Position numbers and translations under genes: made by a program
The notes under the pieces: model-generated
Seen by the model: the letters and a program-made list of their open reading frames with translations, nothing else
Databases searched by the model: none
Told to the model about the DNA's origin: nothing
In this document: positions 35,399 to 48,639 of the stretch, piece after piece
Layout: every line of letters begins with the position of its first letter
Position numbering within the stretch: position 1 is the first letter of the stretch
Assembly (NCBI GenBank): GCA_028023455.1
Contig: JAQFVV010000280.1
Location: 1,176,001-1,240,000, forward strand
DNA: 64,000 nucleotides
From: Epiperipatus broadwayi
Lineage: Eukaryota > Onychophora > Udeonychophora > Euonychophora > Peripatidae
Reading direction: 5' to 3'

Positions 35399-35409
35399 AC
35401 TTAGATATT

Positions 35410-37540
35410 ATGAAACAGAACATGGATAATGCATTTACCAAAAATGTTCCAATTTTATGATTGATTCTTGAAAGTATTATTGTCTATCATTCTTAAATGT
35501 TTTATAGTCTCTGAATAAATGAAACACAAATTCATCCTTCACTTCATATAATGAACAAATATAATCTAAATTAAAGTAAAAATGATGTGTCATTATAATT
35601 GTAATTCAGTGTAACAAGTTAAATGCAAATTTAAACAGAATTTTGGAGAAAGATAATGTCTTTGTATATTAGATTGGTTATAGATGATATGTCTTTGCAA
35701 ATTGGAAAGTATATGATTTATTTTAAAATCGCTCTAATTATATTTATAGATAGTACTTTAAGTGAAACTGCAGGATGTAATAAGAAATAAAAAAATAGGA
35801 AGTCATATCTTTTTGTATGTTTTCTTGTTTATGGTATTTAGTAGTTTAAGTCATGGATGAAACCACAAAAGTATGTAGCTATTCTTTTTTTTTTTGCTCA
35901 TGCCATTTTGTGTAAATAATAAAGAATAAGAGTTTTTAACTTTTAACTTGCTTACAGAGATTCTTGAGAATGGGGATAGTTCATGTTACTATTTTCCAAA
36001 ATCCCGATTATTTTAAAGAGTGAGCCTGAAATTCTTTAATGATATTTATAATGGTTTCTAAATCATCTTTAAAGCTATAAATACATAATCTATATTGGTA
36101 ACTTCTCAAAAATATAATATCTGAAATATGATCAAAATATGCCCTGGATTGATGGGTCCTTTTTTTTTTTTAAATTTTAGAATCAATTGTAAGAAGGAGG
36201 ATGCATGATGGGTCTCCCTATAAAAGTTATTGTCTCTTTAATTAATTAAAGAAATGTTTTTGTTTTTTTTTAAATATACTATTATTCTTAGAAAGTTAAT
36301 TGTCAATACTTTGTATTATATATCAATGCTCAATTATAAATATGCCTTTATATGAACCCCAGACAAAATTAGTCAGATTTAAGTTTAGTTTAATTACATA
36401 GTAGTTTGTCAGTTTTATTTATTTATTTTTGTGGTATAAAGCTTTTTTCAGAAATTTTATGGACTGTTATAGAAGTTAAGAAACAACTTTGTATAAATAT
36501 CTTCTAAGAATTTTTTTAAAGAAAAGTTTTATGTTAATGATATCATTCTAATGGATTGGACACAAATCTTCTAAGGTTATTAGTTGTGAAACATCTTGCT
36601 ACCATCTGATATGTCATAGAAATAGCAAAAATTCTATTTTAATTTAACTTTAAATATTTAAAATAAATGAATTTTCAATTGAATTAATTTTACCTGTGAA
36701 TAATATACATTGCTTATTTATCCAAAAAGAAAATCAGCAATTGCAAGTCAATAGATAAGACATGAAAATCTTCAACAGAAAATATATATAAACAAATAGA
36801 TTCAACAGTCACTTAATAAACTGTGTTTCATTTAATAGAGAAATATAATAAAAAAAATCAGAGTTATTGTGGCTTGTCCAAAAATAGAAAATGCAGAGAG
36901 GGATCTTACTCCAATCTTATTAGCAATTCAACATAGTTCAAGAGGCAGTATTTTAGATCTATACACTACTATATAATGCTTGTGTTGAATCTCGGCTCGT
37001 GCATTGATAGGCAAGAAAATTGAATAAGTTTAGGAACATTATTTACTTCTCTTTAAACTTTGCCCAGCATTGCAGTTTTTTTATTTTTACAGTGATTGCT
37101 AATATCTTTGTGTGATATATTTTAATAGTTGAAAATAATGGGGATGATATAAATTGTTTTTTCATTAATTTTTAGTCTTTTTATAAGTTTATTAAAATAT
37201 ATACATTTTTTTCTTATGTAATAACTCTTGATTACTTCTGTATTGATTTATTTGTTTGTGTGTGTGTATATATATATATAGTGGGGGGGGGGGGGGTTGG
37301 CAATACGTTTTGTACATATTTTTTTGAATAGCAGTTTTTTTTTTTTAAAAAATAATGTTAGATTTATCTAACACACATTGATTTAAATTCTACATTTTTT
37401 TTACATTTTGTTTGCTTTACGTTAATATCCACTCACTTGAGAAAACACATATTTTTTTCTATTTAAATATATAAATATCGACAAGAAATATAAATTTATT
37501 ATTATTTTTTTTTTAAACTCACTAAATATGTTAAAAAATT
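35410..37540. other. AT-rich non-coding sequence, no gene seen
   Basis: Contains a TA repeat joined to a run of 14 G residues at about 37266-37296. No coding or repeat pair is supported. Confidence 0.4.
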
Positions 37541-37549
37541 GATAGCTAA

Positions 37550-38205
37550 TCATCTATCTGATGTTCTTGAAATCCAAGATGTCTTTATAATCACCCAGTA
37601 ATTAAATCAGATCTGATGTTTTCCAATACATACTTCAGAAACGTTTTTCTTCTGTTGCTGAATATAATAGATGGATCTTAAGAAATTGTGAAATATTCAA
37701 AAAGAGACCACATAATCTATCTGATGTTCTTGAAATCCAAGATGTCTTTATATGTCTATAATCACCCAGTAATTAAATCAGATCTGACATTTTCCAATAC
37801 ATACTTCAGAAACCTTTTTCATCTGTTGCTGAATATAATAGATGGATCTTAAGAAATGTGAAATATTCAAAAAAGAGACCACATTATCTGATGTTCTTGA
37901 AGTCCAAGATGTCTTTATAATCACGCAATAATTAAATCAGATCTGACATTTTCCAATACATACTTCAGAAACCTTTTTCATCTGTTGCTGAATATAATAG
38001 ATGGATCTTAAGAAATGTGAAATATTCAAAAAGAGACCACATTATCTGATGTTCTTGAAGTCCAAGATGTCTTTATAATCACACAATAATTAAATCAGAT
38101 CTGACATTTTCCAATACATACTTCAGAAACCTTTTTCGTCTGTTGCTGAATATAATAGATGGATCCCAAGAAATTGTGAAATATTCGGAAAGAGACCACA
38201 TGTGG
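37550..38205 (+). repeat. Tandem array, four units of about 160 bp
   Basis: Units start at about 37560, 37723, 37890 and 38048, marked by GATGTTCTTGAA(A/G)TCCAAGATG. The spacings are 163, 167 and 158 bases. The units differ by few substitutions and small indels, with the second longest by a short TATGTCTA insertion. The last unit continues without a break into RTE-like coding sequence. Within each unit a frame reads approximately RWI.RNCEIF.KRPH, the C-terminal motif of RTE ORF2, so the tandem unit captured a piece of that LINE. Confidence 0.88.
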
Positions 38206-38310
38206 AATGGACAGATGAAATAAGGAAGTTTACTGAAGAGATATAGGGAAAAGATATATTACAGATTGGGCAAACTGGATTAAACTTAGAGTGATTGTCA
38301 TCTTGTAATA
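38145..38310 (+). pseudogene. RTE LINE C-terminal end adjoining the tandem array
   Basis: Following the last tandem unit, RPHVEWTDEIRKFTEEI and then, after a stop, words close to GLNLE precede poly-T. The same tail is at 27070-27178, where it follows the RTE C-terminal motif. It identifies the source of the tandem unit as an RTE-type LINE. Confidence 0.6.
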
Positions 38311-38319
38311 GTTCAATAA

Positions 38320-41300
38320 TATTTGGAAATGATGATTTTTTTTTTTTTTTTGAGGTTTTAAAGACTAATGGCAGCCAATATATATATATGGAATGGAAAG
38401 CCTTTTTTAAGGTCTAAATAAATAAATTTGTATTTTTTCTTCATTAAATTTTTATTTATTTTCCTATTTGTAGAATCATTAATATAATGTTCAGTTCTAA
38501 ATAATGTCTATTTTTTTGTAGTAATTTTTAAAAAGAAAATATTTATATTGTAAATGCTTAAAATTGTTATTTAAAATTTTTGAATTTTTTTAAAAATATG
38601 TTTTATTTATTATTGTTATAATCATTGAAATTTTTTTTTTAAAGAGATGTAAAAATAACATACATATTTTATTAGAAAAAAAAAATTACATTTTTTTTTT
38701 TAAGAGAAAAAATGCATATACTGTGTATATAGAATGTAGAACTTATAGAAAGCGAGTGCAGCACCTCCTATTACGCAGAGTTTCCAATTAAACTTTAGAT
38801 ATCCATATTAAATAGATTCTATATCAATAGTTTTTTTTTTTTCTGGAAACATTGTTTAAATCCGAATCCTCCCGAATCAAAGTATACACACTCATTCATT
38901 GTAAATCTATTGCAGGGGCTTTTTTTTTTTTTTATAACTGTTATCGTATTTCTGTTTCTTCACAAAAATAGCTAGAAAAAAATGTTAGCCATTATTATTA
39001 TTATTTTTTTCAAAAAATGATATGGCCAATTTTTGAAATAGAGTATGCTTAGAAAATGGTATTTTCTTTTCTTTCACACTAAGCATTTGTTCACAACTTC
39101 ACGAAAATCTGAGTAATTACATTGAATGTTATTTTTCTACTCGTCTGAAGAGCTGGTTAATGATCTGACGATATAAAAAACATTGACAATTTGTTAATGG
39201 ATTTATCTTTAAATATTTATTTAGATATTATATATCTAGTGAAAAATTACTATTTTTAAATGTAAATCTATTCAAATTTATCTTTGCAATAAATCAATTA
39301 TTAAAAGATAAAAAATATTTCATTATTATAGTTTGTATATTTAATTTTTTTACCCCAATTATTTTTCTATTATCTAGTTCTTAATAAATATTATTGTTGA
39401 ACATTATGTGATGATCATATTTAATTGTTTATTTTTGAGTAAAACATTTTTTCTCTGCAATAACAATTTGTATTTAGGCACTTTTCCTATGATATATTTT
39501 CACATTTAATATCTGACATGTAAATATGAAATACAATTTTTTTTTATATATCACCAACCAGTACGGACGTATTGGCTATATTTTTAAAGCTAATAACAGC
39601 TCAATAAAAATAATCATTATATGTATGTAATTGTATATAGTCATAAGGTTTTTTGCTCCAAAGAAATGTTTTAATGTGTTTTGACAAAAAAATACTATAA
39701 TCAAGGGATAACACTCAAGCGTCATTGGTATTATTTTTTATCATTCGCACCCTTCAGAGATATACATAATAAATTCAGAAAAAGAAAGCCATAGATATTG
39801 TACACACAAATATAAATATAGGAACACAAAAATATATATGTATGGAAAATTGTTTAACACTAAAAAGCAAATTTTTATTTTTTATTTAAAAGTAAAAAAA
39901 TAATTATGGAATTAGGGTTTATTACATTGAATCAAAATAAAAATTTAATTACTATACAATTTTCAGCATCTTTTTTTTTTAAAAAAATTTTTTTTACCAA
40001 CTTCTGTTAATTAATTATATTTGACAAAAAAACTCGTAAACACTTCATTACATTTGGTTTTAATTCAAAATGTTATTTTAAAGGAGCTAATTTTGATTTT
40101 TGTATATTTTATTTATTTAATTATTTACAAACTTTTTGAGAATTTAAATTGATCAAATATTTACAAGCCACTCTCTACTAAGTGAATTTTAAATCAGATT
40201 TTTATTTTTCAGATACATGTTTACTATTAATATAATACAGAATATGAAAAAAGAAAACTTTTTTTTTTTTAATAAATAAGAATAAGCATTAATGAAAGAT
40301 CAATCTTTGGTTTGGTAGCTCAACTACTTGTTAAACTCTGCCATTTAATCATTATAATATATCATAAAAGATGTTTATATAGCATATGACTCTAAAAATG
40401 AGGGCTGTATTAATTTGAACATCACAATTGTACAATTCTTTCATTTTGATTATGCTGACAAATGGTTTATATGAGTTGGTTATGTAAATAGAGAGCTGCT
40501 TGTATTTTGTTTTTAAAAATCAAAATTGCAATTAAAGTGCTAGTTATCAACTATAAGATGAATTATAATTGATTTCTTAATAGGGTTTACTTCATCATTA
40601 TTTCTTTGGTGAAAACTTGTCTTTAAAGGCATCTGAAACATTAAGTGTTGAATTATGGTTATATGTAATAAGAAATATAAAAAAATATTATTGCAGTTTA
40701 AAATGTATTTTTTTTTTAAAAAAAAACTTTATTTTATAATTATTTATATAAAAATGTAGGTTTTTATAAAAAGAAGTAATTTTCTAATTAGATAAGTTAG
40801 ATTGTTTATGTTCAGTGTAATGAGTAAATGAAAAATTTTTGGAAGTAGAACATTGTCAATTACAAAATTTTTATAGGATTTGAGTATAATAGTATTTAAA
40901 AAGCAAATGCTTTTCTCATTTGATTAAAATTATCTTAATATTTAGTTTCTTAATTATTATGAACCTTTTTTAACAATATATATTATTTCAATTATATGCT
41001 ATTGGGGGGTGGGGTGGCGAATAAACAAAAATTAATAAAATTTATTAATTTAATAAATATATGGCACAGCAACAGTTATATCTTCATTTTGAAGTACTCA
41101 CATTAAAACAAACATTAAAATTAAGAATTTAATAAATTTTATAATACAGCTAGGGTCATTTTTCTAAATCAAAGCAGCTTTGCTTTATGAAATTTAAGAA
41201 TATTTATAAAATCAACGCAGACTTAAAAACAATAAACAACTTAAAAAAGGTCTAATCCATGATAACAAGAATGGTAGTATGTTTATATAAGCGGGAAAAT

Positions 41301-42230
41301 GGTTATTGAAAAAAAAGAATGTATTTAATTGTGCAATCAGAATTTTGAAGTTCATTTTATTTTAAAAAATAAAGAGATGGTAGCGGCAAGTGTATTTTTA
41401 TATTTTTTGAATGAATAGAAATAAGTTACCACATATACAAATGGCAAATACGTATATATGTGTTCTTCATTTTATTATTAACCTTTTTCCACATTTGTAG
41501 ATTAATTTCATATGTGGCTTTCTCAAACCACTAATTTTTACATTATTTTACTGTTTTTTTATCAAGAAAATCATACCGACTAATGCTGCCACCTTTACAC
41601 TTTTTTACAACTAATAAATCAATAATATTTAAAGTTAAAGCTGTAACAATGAGATAAGAATCTGCCTTCCAAGGAGCTGATTGGTTGTTTATTGTTTTCT
41701 ACACAAGAGAGTGCTTGTTAATCAATTTAATAGTTCTTTGTTTTGATTTTTAAATTGAAAATGTATATATTAGAATTTTTTTTACATATGTAGTATTTTT
41801 TTCATAAATATGTATTAAAATATAATTATTTTAGAAGAATAATTCAGATTTTAATAGAAATTATTTACTTTTATCTGAAAGCAAATTGAGAAAAAAAATC
41901 AACGAGATATGGCTGCATTTTGTAATTGGATGAGAAAAGTAGTCTTATGGTGTCCATTATAATTTTCATCAATTATAAATAGAAATTTATTTTTAAAATT
42001 TTTTTTGGTTACTTTAATAATCTGACAAATTATTAATTTGCTTTTTATAAACTAAACTAAAGCATGTATATTTTTACTGCTGATTCTGTAATTGACCAAT
42101 CAAAAGTTTAGAACTTTAATTCACTTATCCAGTAGGAATATTACAATTAAATAATCTATAGAAGGGTTAATAACTACATTATCTGTTATTTATATATGCA
42201 TTCTATGCATAGAAAAATGTATCTGTTATA
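38320..42230. other. AT-rich non-coding sequence, no gene seen
   Basis: Almost four kilobases of A/T-rich DNA with many homopolymers. I looked for the next GAP-domain exon here and found no candidate. Confidence 0.4.
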
Positions 42231-42235
42231 TATAT

Positions 42236-45200
42236 TGTAACTTAATAAAAATGTATAGTGCATGCTATTGTAAGTTTAATAAAATATTTTTACAAAATAT
42301 ATCAAATGGCTTGAGGGAACAATGATGACAAAATAAACTAGTAATTTTAACCCTTTTCATCTAGTTTTATAGGTTATGTGAATATAGTGTTTCAGGGTGC
42401 CACTAGGCTAGCTAAGCCTAGACAAAGTTATATTCTATACCTATTTATAGATGTACCTGGTTTGAACTCATTTGGTACCTTATTTATAACTGGAGGTAGG
42501 ATTTTGGATTTTAGAATCATATCACATTTGCACTAACATTAAGAAAAACAAAAAAAACAACACACTTATGCTTTAGTTGTGCATATAAGATTCATCAGAC
42601 AAAATTATTACTTAGATTTTAATATCATAAATGCATTTCAACATTCTCATAAGTCTTGCTAGCTCATATCAAACACTATAGGTTTATGGTGGCAATTCAC
42701 TCGCCCTTGAATGATGTTTGATGATTTTGATTGTGGTTATTATCTTATGATGACTCACAAATGATAAACAAATACAGTAAAAACCATTATTTATCTATGG
42801 GCATTAAATGCATTTATCTAGATCATTGATTAAAAACATGATGATGATGATCTACTTTCAGCCATAGCTTCAAAACTAACGCCTAACATAAAATTTAGCT
42901 TTTATAAATTCATAATTATTTGCCTAACTTTATTATATTTAAATTGGACCTTAACCATTAATATTCAACAGTGATGATGAATGATCATAATTAATAAGGC
43001 AAAGATTACTCTTGGTAAAGATATACACCTCTTTTAATAAAATGAATTAACATTTATTACTGGGCTGATAAAATATACATAATATTTAAAGATATATATG
43101 AAAATTTATATGAATAATACTGATGAGTTGTCTATATTTAAATCACAATATTAATGATATGAAAATCTTTCCCTTTAATGACAGTATCCAATGTTTATAT
43201 CATAGTATAATGTTTATGCATCAATTTGGATAGTGAATAACTAAAAATTTATATCCAAAAGAAAAATATTTCATTAAAAAAATAAACACTCTGCACGCAC
43301 ATACTTTTGTAACCTTATAACTTTAAACATAACATATAACATGCCAAATGATTAATTAGAAAAGGTTAGTCAGATTCTAGAGAAGTAAAAGGTTTGCAGA
43401 AATAAGCTTTAAATTACCTACCTTCCCTGCTGACAAATTAAGGTCACTAATCATGATTTTACCAAATTAGCTCCCTCAATGCTACCTTTCTACCACTTTC
43501 AACATTCAGGCTCCATAGCTATACATATGCAAAAATATAATTATATTACATGTGTGTATGTGTTGATCCCAATTATGAATAAAATATTAAAAAAAAAACC
43601 CCTTTTAACATATTAATAACATTTCATAATTTTGAATTAATATACAATAATACATGTCACAAAAGTGGATACATATTATAATTTCAGAATATCTAATATC
43701 ACTAAAGCAATAGCTATTATTACTGAAACTTCTTTTACTTGATTTTGGTTTTAAGATGCAGAGATAAGAAAAAATATAAAGAATTTGAAACTTCATTTAT
43801 GTGATTTTGGTTTTAAGATTAACAAGAGATAAGAAAAAAATATAAAGAATTTGTTATTAAAAGTATTGTTAATAGTCACTGATATAATCAAATATATATA
43901 TAATTAAAATTCATATTACCAGTCCTATTACTTTTTTGAGGCACGTACTTTCCAAGATTTTAAATTCAGCTTGTTGAATGTTTATTAATTTGACAGCAGC
44001 CACAAACAGCAATCTAACATGCATATATTTACCAATTTCAGTGGTTTACTGGAACAGTCCTTTTCTTGGCTTGGGCTTGCAATTCTTTTACTGCGATGAT
44101 GATGGTGAAGTTACTGGCTTCTATAGAAAACACTTGGCACTAAAATTGTTTCGGTTTTTTTCAGCATACTTATTTATAATAGACCAGGGATATCTGCTGT
44201 TTTTCAGATATTTATTATTTTGCTGGGGTTTAAACTCAGTCATGGCATAACTGAACTAGCATGGTTTGACACCAATGTTTTACTTATTTTTCATTCTAGA
44301 TTTAAAAACACATTTGAGCAATCAGTTTCTTCTATTTTATTTTTCACAGTCACAAAATGTGACATACTTTTGGCTCAAACTCTTCAGGTGTGCATTGGTT
44401 AATGGATGGGTGGATTGCCATAGGCAAAATATATATCTACTTAGCCTACCATTAGGCTATAGGTAACTTTTCCCAAAAAGTATATAAAAAAATTAATGCT
44501 GGCTTTCGACAGCAATTCATTCTTATTTTTTAACCCAATTTAGTTTGTTCTTTTAACAATTTTAATATTTTTTTGAACAGACTGATTCAGCCTTTTTATA
44601 CAATTTAGTTTTTTACAGGACCTCACACATAGAAACACCTGATCTTCGTTAGTTAAACCAGCTAATTAATATTGACAATCTGTTTTAAATTAACTATTAG
44701 TAAGAAAAGTAGACTTACATGATTTCTTTATAATTAACCGGTTGATTGGTCTGGAACCCATTAGCTTAATTGCCATCCCCATTTTTTCTCAAATCTAGAC
44801 TCATAAACTTCATTTTTTTTCAATTAGCTCTGATAAAAGAATGTCCGCTGGACTTGTCCGCTGAAATTTTAACCTTGTTAGTTTAACATATATAATTTTT
44901 TTCAAACAATACAGCTTTTCATAACAAAATCACAAAATGATTTTAACAAAATCTTTTTAATATATGTGTAACTCAGTTTATTTAGGTAAAATACAAGCAC
45001 ACACTCAGACATTCAGAAAAACCTCCCTATCAAAAATAATCAATGATTTTTACAAACTATAACTTAATATTCTGAAACTAAATTATTACAACTCCTAGTC
45101 TTAAAATTGTTGTTATAGAAAGAATAGCAAAATTTATTAAGTGTAGATTAATTTTGAAGAAAGTCAATAATCAAAATCAGAAAATGTTTAACTGAATAGC

Positions 45201-45484
45201 TTGTGTCCACAGAAAACTGTTTATGTGTTCTACTTCCAACCTTTAAAGATAACTTAAACAATTCGAGGTATATACCACTCTTGGTTTTCCCAATAACAAA
45301 TAAAGAGCATAAATATTTCCCCCACTCTTGCTGTCCTAGGCTTTTGGAACTTGATCATGTAGGGTTTACATTTGGGTGCCCTCCAGCTTCCTCTCCTATA
45401 CATGAAAGTGTGATGATGATCTTTTTTGGTTTTATCTTATGCACATTTTTGCCATTTAGCCAGAGGCTAAATTAGAATGGTACA
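42236..45484 (-). repeat. 3' LTR of the gypsy element (3249 bp)
   Basis: Aligns collinearly with 52035-57579 over its entire length, apart from the 2.44 kb insertion in the other copy and small indels. It begins (on the + strand) TGTAACTTAAT and ends GGTACA. There is no gene in it: open frames at 43978-44466 and 45203-45475 are not conserved intact in the other LTR. A local tandem repeat of about 60 bases (GTGATTTTGGTTTTAAGAT..) at 43738-43850 is partly absent from the other copy. Confidence 0.9.
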
Positions 45485-45497
45485 ACATTCCCTTATA
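45485..45497 (-). promoter_or_regulatory. Candidate polypurine tract
   Basis: Read on the minus strand, ATAAGGGAATGT stands directly before the TGTACC start of the 3' LTR. Gypsy elements prime plus-strand DNA synthesis from such a purine-rich stretch. It is short and contains one T, so the assignment is by position. Confidence 0.5.
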
Positions 45498-45679
45498 AAA
45501 AAATCATCATACCTTTACTTTAATTCAATAAAATTGAACATAATAAAAAAGCTTTTTTTTTGTTAACTAATGCCACATGTCATCCATATGCTCATCAAGT
45601 CCCCTCTTCATTATGAAATTTTGTATCATGACTTAATTGGAGAGATCTTTGACAGATTATTTTGTTGAAGGATAAGGAA

Positions 45680-46950
45680 TCAAACTCTTTGCATTAATGT
45701 TTCCTTATCTCGATGAGGAGTAGCGAGCATGAAAGCATTCTCTCCTATTTGATTAATAATCTGGAATGACCCTTCATATAAATTTAGAAACTTTTTGAAT
45801 TGTTTTCTTTCTGTGTTGCTAACATGAGGAGTGGGTACCAACACGAGGTCATTCAACTTAAATGAATGTGGTTTGTTTTTCGATTGTTTAACCCTTTTTT
45901 GACCTATTAGTTTAAGTTGGTCCCTGTCTCTATCAAGGTCATTACCATTAATTTCCTCAGGGGTAATAGGCAATAGATTTCAATCAGTAAGTGTTCCTGT
46001 TTTCTGTAATGCAACCTAAGAGGAGGGAATCCTGTGGATTCATTACAAGTTTATGATTGACTAATTCAGGAAGTTTAAGCACCCAATGTCTATGATCATC
46101 TGAAATGTAGACTATAAAGTCTGCTAAGCTCATACATAATGCACTTGCAGGGATTAGACAGTAGATTTCATATAGAACTCATGACATGCTTGATGTTCTA
46201 AGTTTGAAACCATTTCTTTCATGTCTTGGATAGAAAGGCAATGGCGTGAGCTGTTAAAATGATATCGGGTTTACCCATGGCTTGAAATTGGTGGTTGGTA
46301 AGGCACCTGATAACACAGCCTCAGTCTTTGTTACTGCAAATGCTGAAACAAATTTAGAGAATATTTCGTATGCTACTAAAATGAACTTTTGCACGTTATA
46401 TGTTGGGAGCAGTCCATAGAAATCAAGCGCCAACAATTTATTAGGGGAGTCTGGGATTATGGGTTCTAAAATGCCAACCAATGACTTAGCATGATACTTA
46501 GTTTTAATACAAATTGTACAATGTTTAATTATATTATTGATACTTTTGTACATTTTATTCCAATAGAAGTAAGCCTTTAAAACAACAAATTTTTGAAGTG
46601 CCATAATGACCTTGTTTACAATGAGTTTTTTTTCTAATTTACTAATTAAAATGTTAGGAATCATGATCCTCCAAGGATTAACATGATTAACTTTAGCCTT
46701 ATACATGAGAACATTTTCATTTAATTTATACCAAGCAAAAACTTTCTTTAGATATTTCTTGGAACTGTTACTATTTATGGGATAACTCAGGATGGTGATG
46801 ATTCTGCCCCACTTTAGGTCTTGTCTTTGAATCATAGTTAAATTATGATAGTCCTTTAATGTTGCCTCTGATTCAACATTAATATTATTAACCAAGATAT
46901 TCTCCATATCAGGATATTGGGGTACAAGACAGACAGGGTGATGACTAAGA
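45680..46950 (-). pseudogene. Gypsy integrase region (decayed)
   Basis: Within the 46254-47150 frame, after RNase H, come a zinc-binding segment with CTIC (about 46520) and a basic linker. The first catalytic Asp region, LLALDFYGLLP, is at about 46430. The frame then ends with PTTNFKPW, and the remainder of the catalytic core (second Asp and Glu) is missing or scrambled: between 45974 and 46253 only HWVLKLPELVN survives (about 46065-46100). The frame at 45680-45973 gives the C-terminal domain with FKLNDLVLVPTP and a GPY/F-type motif (YEGSFQIINQIGENAF). Integrase activity is impossible in this copy. Confidence 0.8.
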
Positions 46951-47440
46951 ACGTCAGCAAGGATATTCTTACTACCCTCAATGCAGACAATACTGTAATT
47001 AAACTGTTGTAGATATAGACTCCACCTAAGACACCTTTCATTATTTAAATAACTTTTACTTAAAAATTCTAAGCTCTTATGGTCTGATAAAACAATTACT
47101 TCATAGCCAAGCAAAAACTGCTGCTGTAGCTTTTGAAATGCCCACACCACTGCTAGGGCTTCTTTCTCAGCCCCTTTAAATGTCTACTTAAAAAAATTTA
47201 ATATTTGAGGTCTTTGATCTTCATCAAGCTGATATAAAATTACTCCTAGACCATAGTGACTACTGTCTGTCTGTACAAATTTTTTTTACTAAAATCCGGG
47301 TAAGATAAAAATAATTTGCTTTAAAATGTTTGTTTTATTGTATTGAACTTCCTAGTATGTTCAGTGATCCATCTTCACTTTTCTGATTTCTTTATTAACA
47401 AAGGTAAATATTGAGTGTCCTCGGCAAAGTTTTTATAAAC
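46950..47440 (-). pseudogene. Gypsy RNase H region
   Basis: The upstream portion (about 47180-47300) contains QTDSSHYGLGVILYQLDEDQ, the first RNase H strand; its catalytic Asp is present. Near 47150 comes KEALAVVWAF, then VLSDHKSLEFL (the second part of the active site) and IEGSKNILADVLSHHP (usually NVVADALSR.P). A TAG and frame breaks at about 47190-47300 separate it from the RT part. Confidence 0.85.
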
Positions 47441-47479
47441 TGACGGACTGCAGTTGCCTTTTGGTCTTTGGTATAGAGA

Positions 47480-48190
47480 AATCTTGAATAGCAGCAATAT
47501 TTTTGGGATGGGATTTAATACCCTGTTCACTTATTACATGACCCAGAAAAGTAATTTTTTTGCAGATATTGTACATTTCTCCAGGTTTATTTTTACATTA
47601 TGGGCTGAACACTGCTCAAAGAACATTTGCAGGTGTTCTGGATGCTCTGTTCGACTGCTTGAAGCAATGACAATGTCATCCATGTACATGATAATCTTTT
47701 CTTTCAATTGTTTTGAAAAAATCATATCCAAGCATCTGATTAAGCCAGCAACACTTACTGAGACCAAAGGGCATTCTTGTAAAAACATAAGTTTGACCCT
47801 AAAAGTGAAAAGCTGTAATATTTTTTTGTCTTCATGGTGTAGTGGTATTTGCCAATAACTGGCTGTCAGCTCAAATGATGAGAAAATTGATGTCTGATTA
47901 AATTTTATTAGGAGTTCATGTACAGATGGAGGAATATCATATTCGGAAACAGTTATTTGATTCAGTATACAAGCATCAAGACATATCCTCACTGAATTAT
48001 TTTATAATAACTAAAGGGTTAACAAGCAGAGGAACATTTTTGAATAATCTTCCACCTTATCATTGTCTATTTGTTTCTGTACCTCTGCCTGATACTGATA
48101 AGGCACTGGGTACATTTTCTGTTGAAAAGGTTTATTATCTTTTAATTTAATTCGATGAATATATCCTCTTATTACACCAGGAAAAGTCTA
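47480..48190 (-). pseudogene. Gypsy reverse transcriptase region
   Basis: The start of the domain is at about 48020-48190, with a PGVIRGYIHRIKLKDN...YPVP sequence preceding the fingers. The 152-codon frame at 47534-47992 has RICLDACILNQITV, SFELTASYWQIPLH (the first catalytic Asp, normally in SFDL, is Glu here) and YMDDIVIAS at 47675-47686, with the catalytic Asp pair intact. The frame ends near the usual FLGHVIS. Frame shifts lie at about 48000 and 47530. The domain order and YMDD motif identify it as an LTR-type RT of the gypsy group. Confidence 0.9.
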
Positions 48191-48211
48191 TTTTCATAAT
48201 CCAATTTACAC

Positions 48212-48630
48212 TTATTTATGATCATGAAGCCAACCTATAATGACATCACGAACCATTCCAGGCTTAATTAAGAAAATGTGACCAAATTCAGACTGGTCAA
48301 GTGTAAAATTAATCCAGACCTGCTTGTTTACAAGCTTAGTTCTTTTTCCATTAGCCAGAGTCACTTGCACCTGTTTAATGGGCAAGGGGGTATTCAAATT
48401 ATGAGAAGTATCTTTTGATATGCATTTTCTGATACAATGGAGGTTTGACTACCAGGGTCAATTAAGGCATTTATTCTAAACCCTTCCATAGACAGTTTAA
48501 CAACAGGACAGTTATATTGGATAGGTGGTTCATCAAGCTGAAATGGTTCTAAGTAATCCACATCCAAATTAAGGGTATTCAATAACCATACCTCATTGTC
48601 CCTCTTATTGTTAGCATACGGCCCCAGCAT
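48212..48630 (-). pseudogene. Gypsy aspartic protease region
   Basis: The frame at 48394-48630 contains FRINALIDPGSQTSIVSENA. This is the LIDTG.Q.S active site of a retroviral-type aspartic protease, but the residue after the catalytic Asp is Pro (codon CCT on the minus strand, about 48454-48456) rather than Thr or Ser. A frame shift at about 48394 leads into the second half (48212-48397), where MVRDVIIGWLHDH fits the ILG.D.L element that closes the fold. It lies directly upstream of RT. Confidence 0.8.
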
Positions 48631-48639
48631 TGAGGAACT

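Noticed and set aside
37550-38205. Regular repeats considered as a CRISPR-like array
   Set aside because: The whole 160-base unit is repeated with no unique spacers, and the unit contains LINE coding sequence; a eukaryotic tandem duplication explains it.
43978-44466. Overlapping open frames of up to 90 codons inside the 3' LTR
   Set aside because: The corresponding frames in the other LTR are broken and the residues are those expected of A/T-rich DNA; no motif.
47454-47858. 134-codon + strand frame
   Set aside because: Reverse-strand shadow of the reverse transcriptase; the minus strand carries the YMDD motif.
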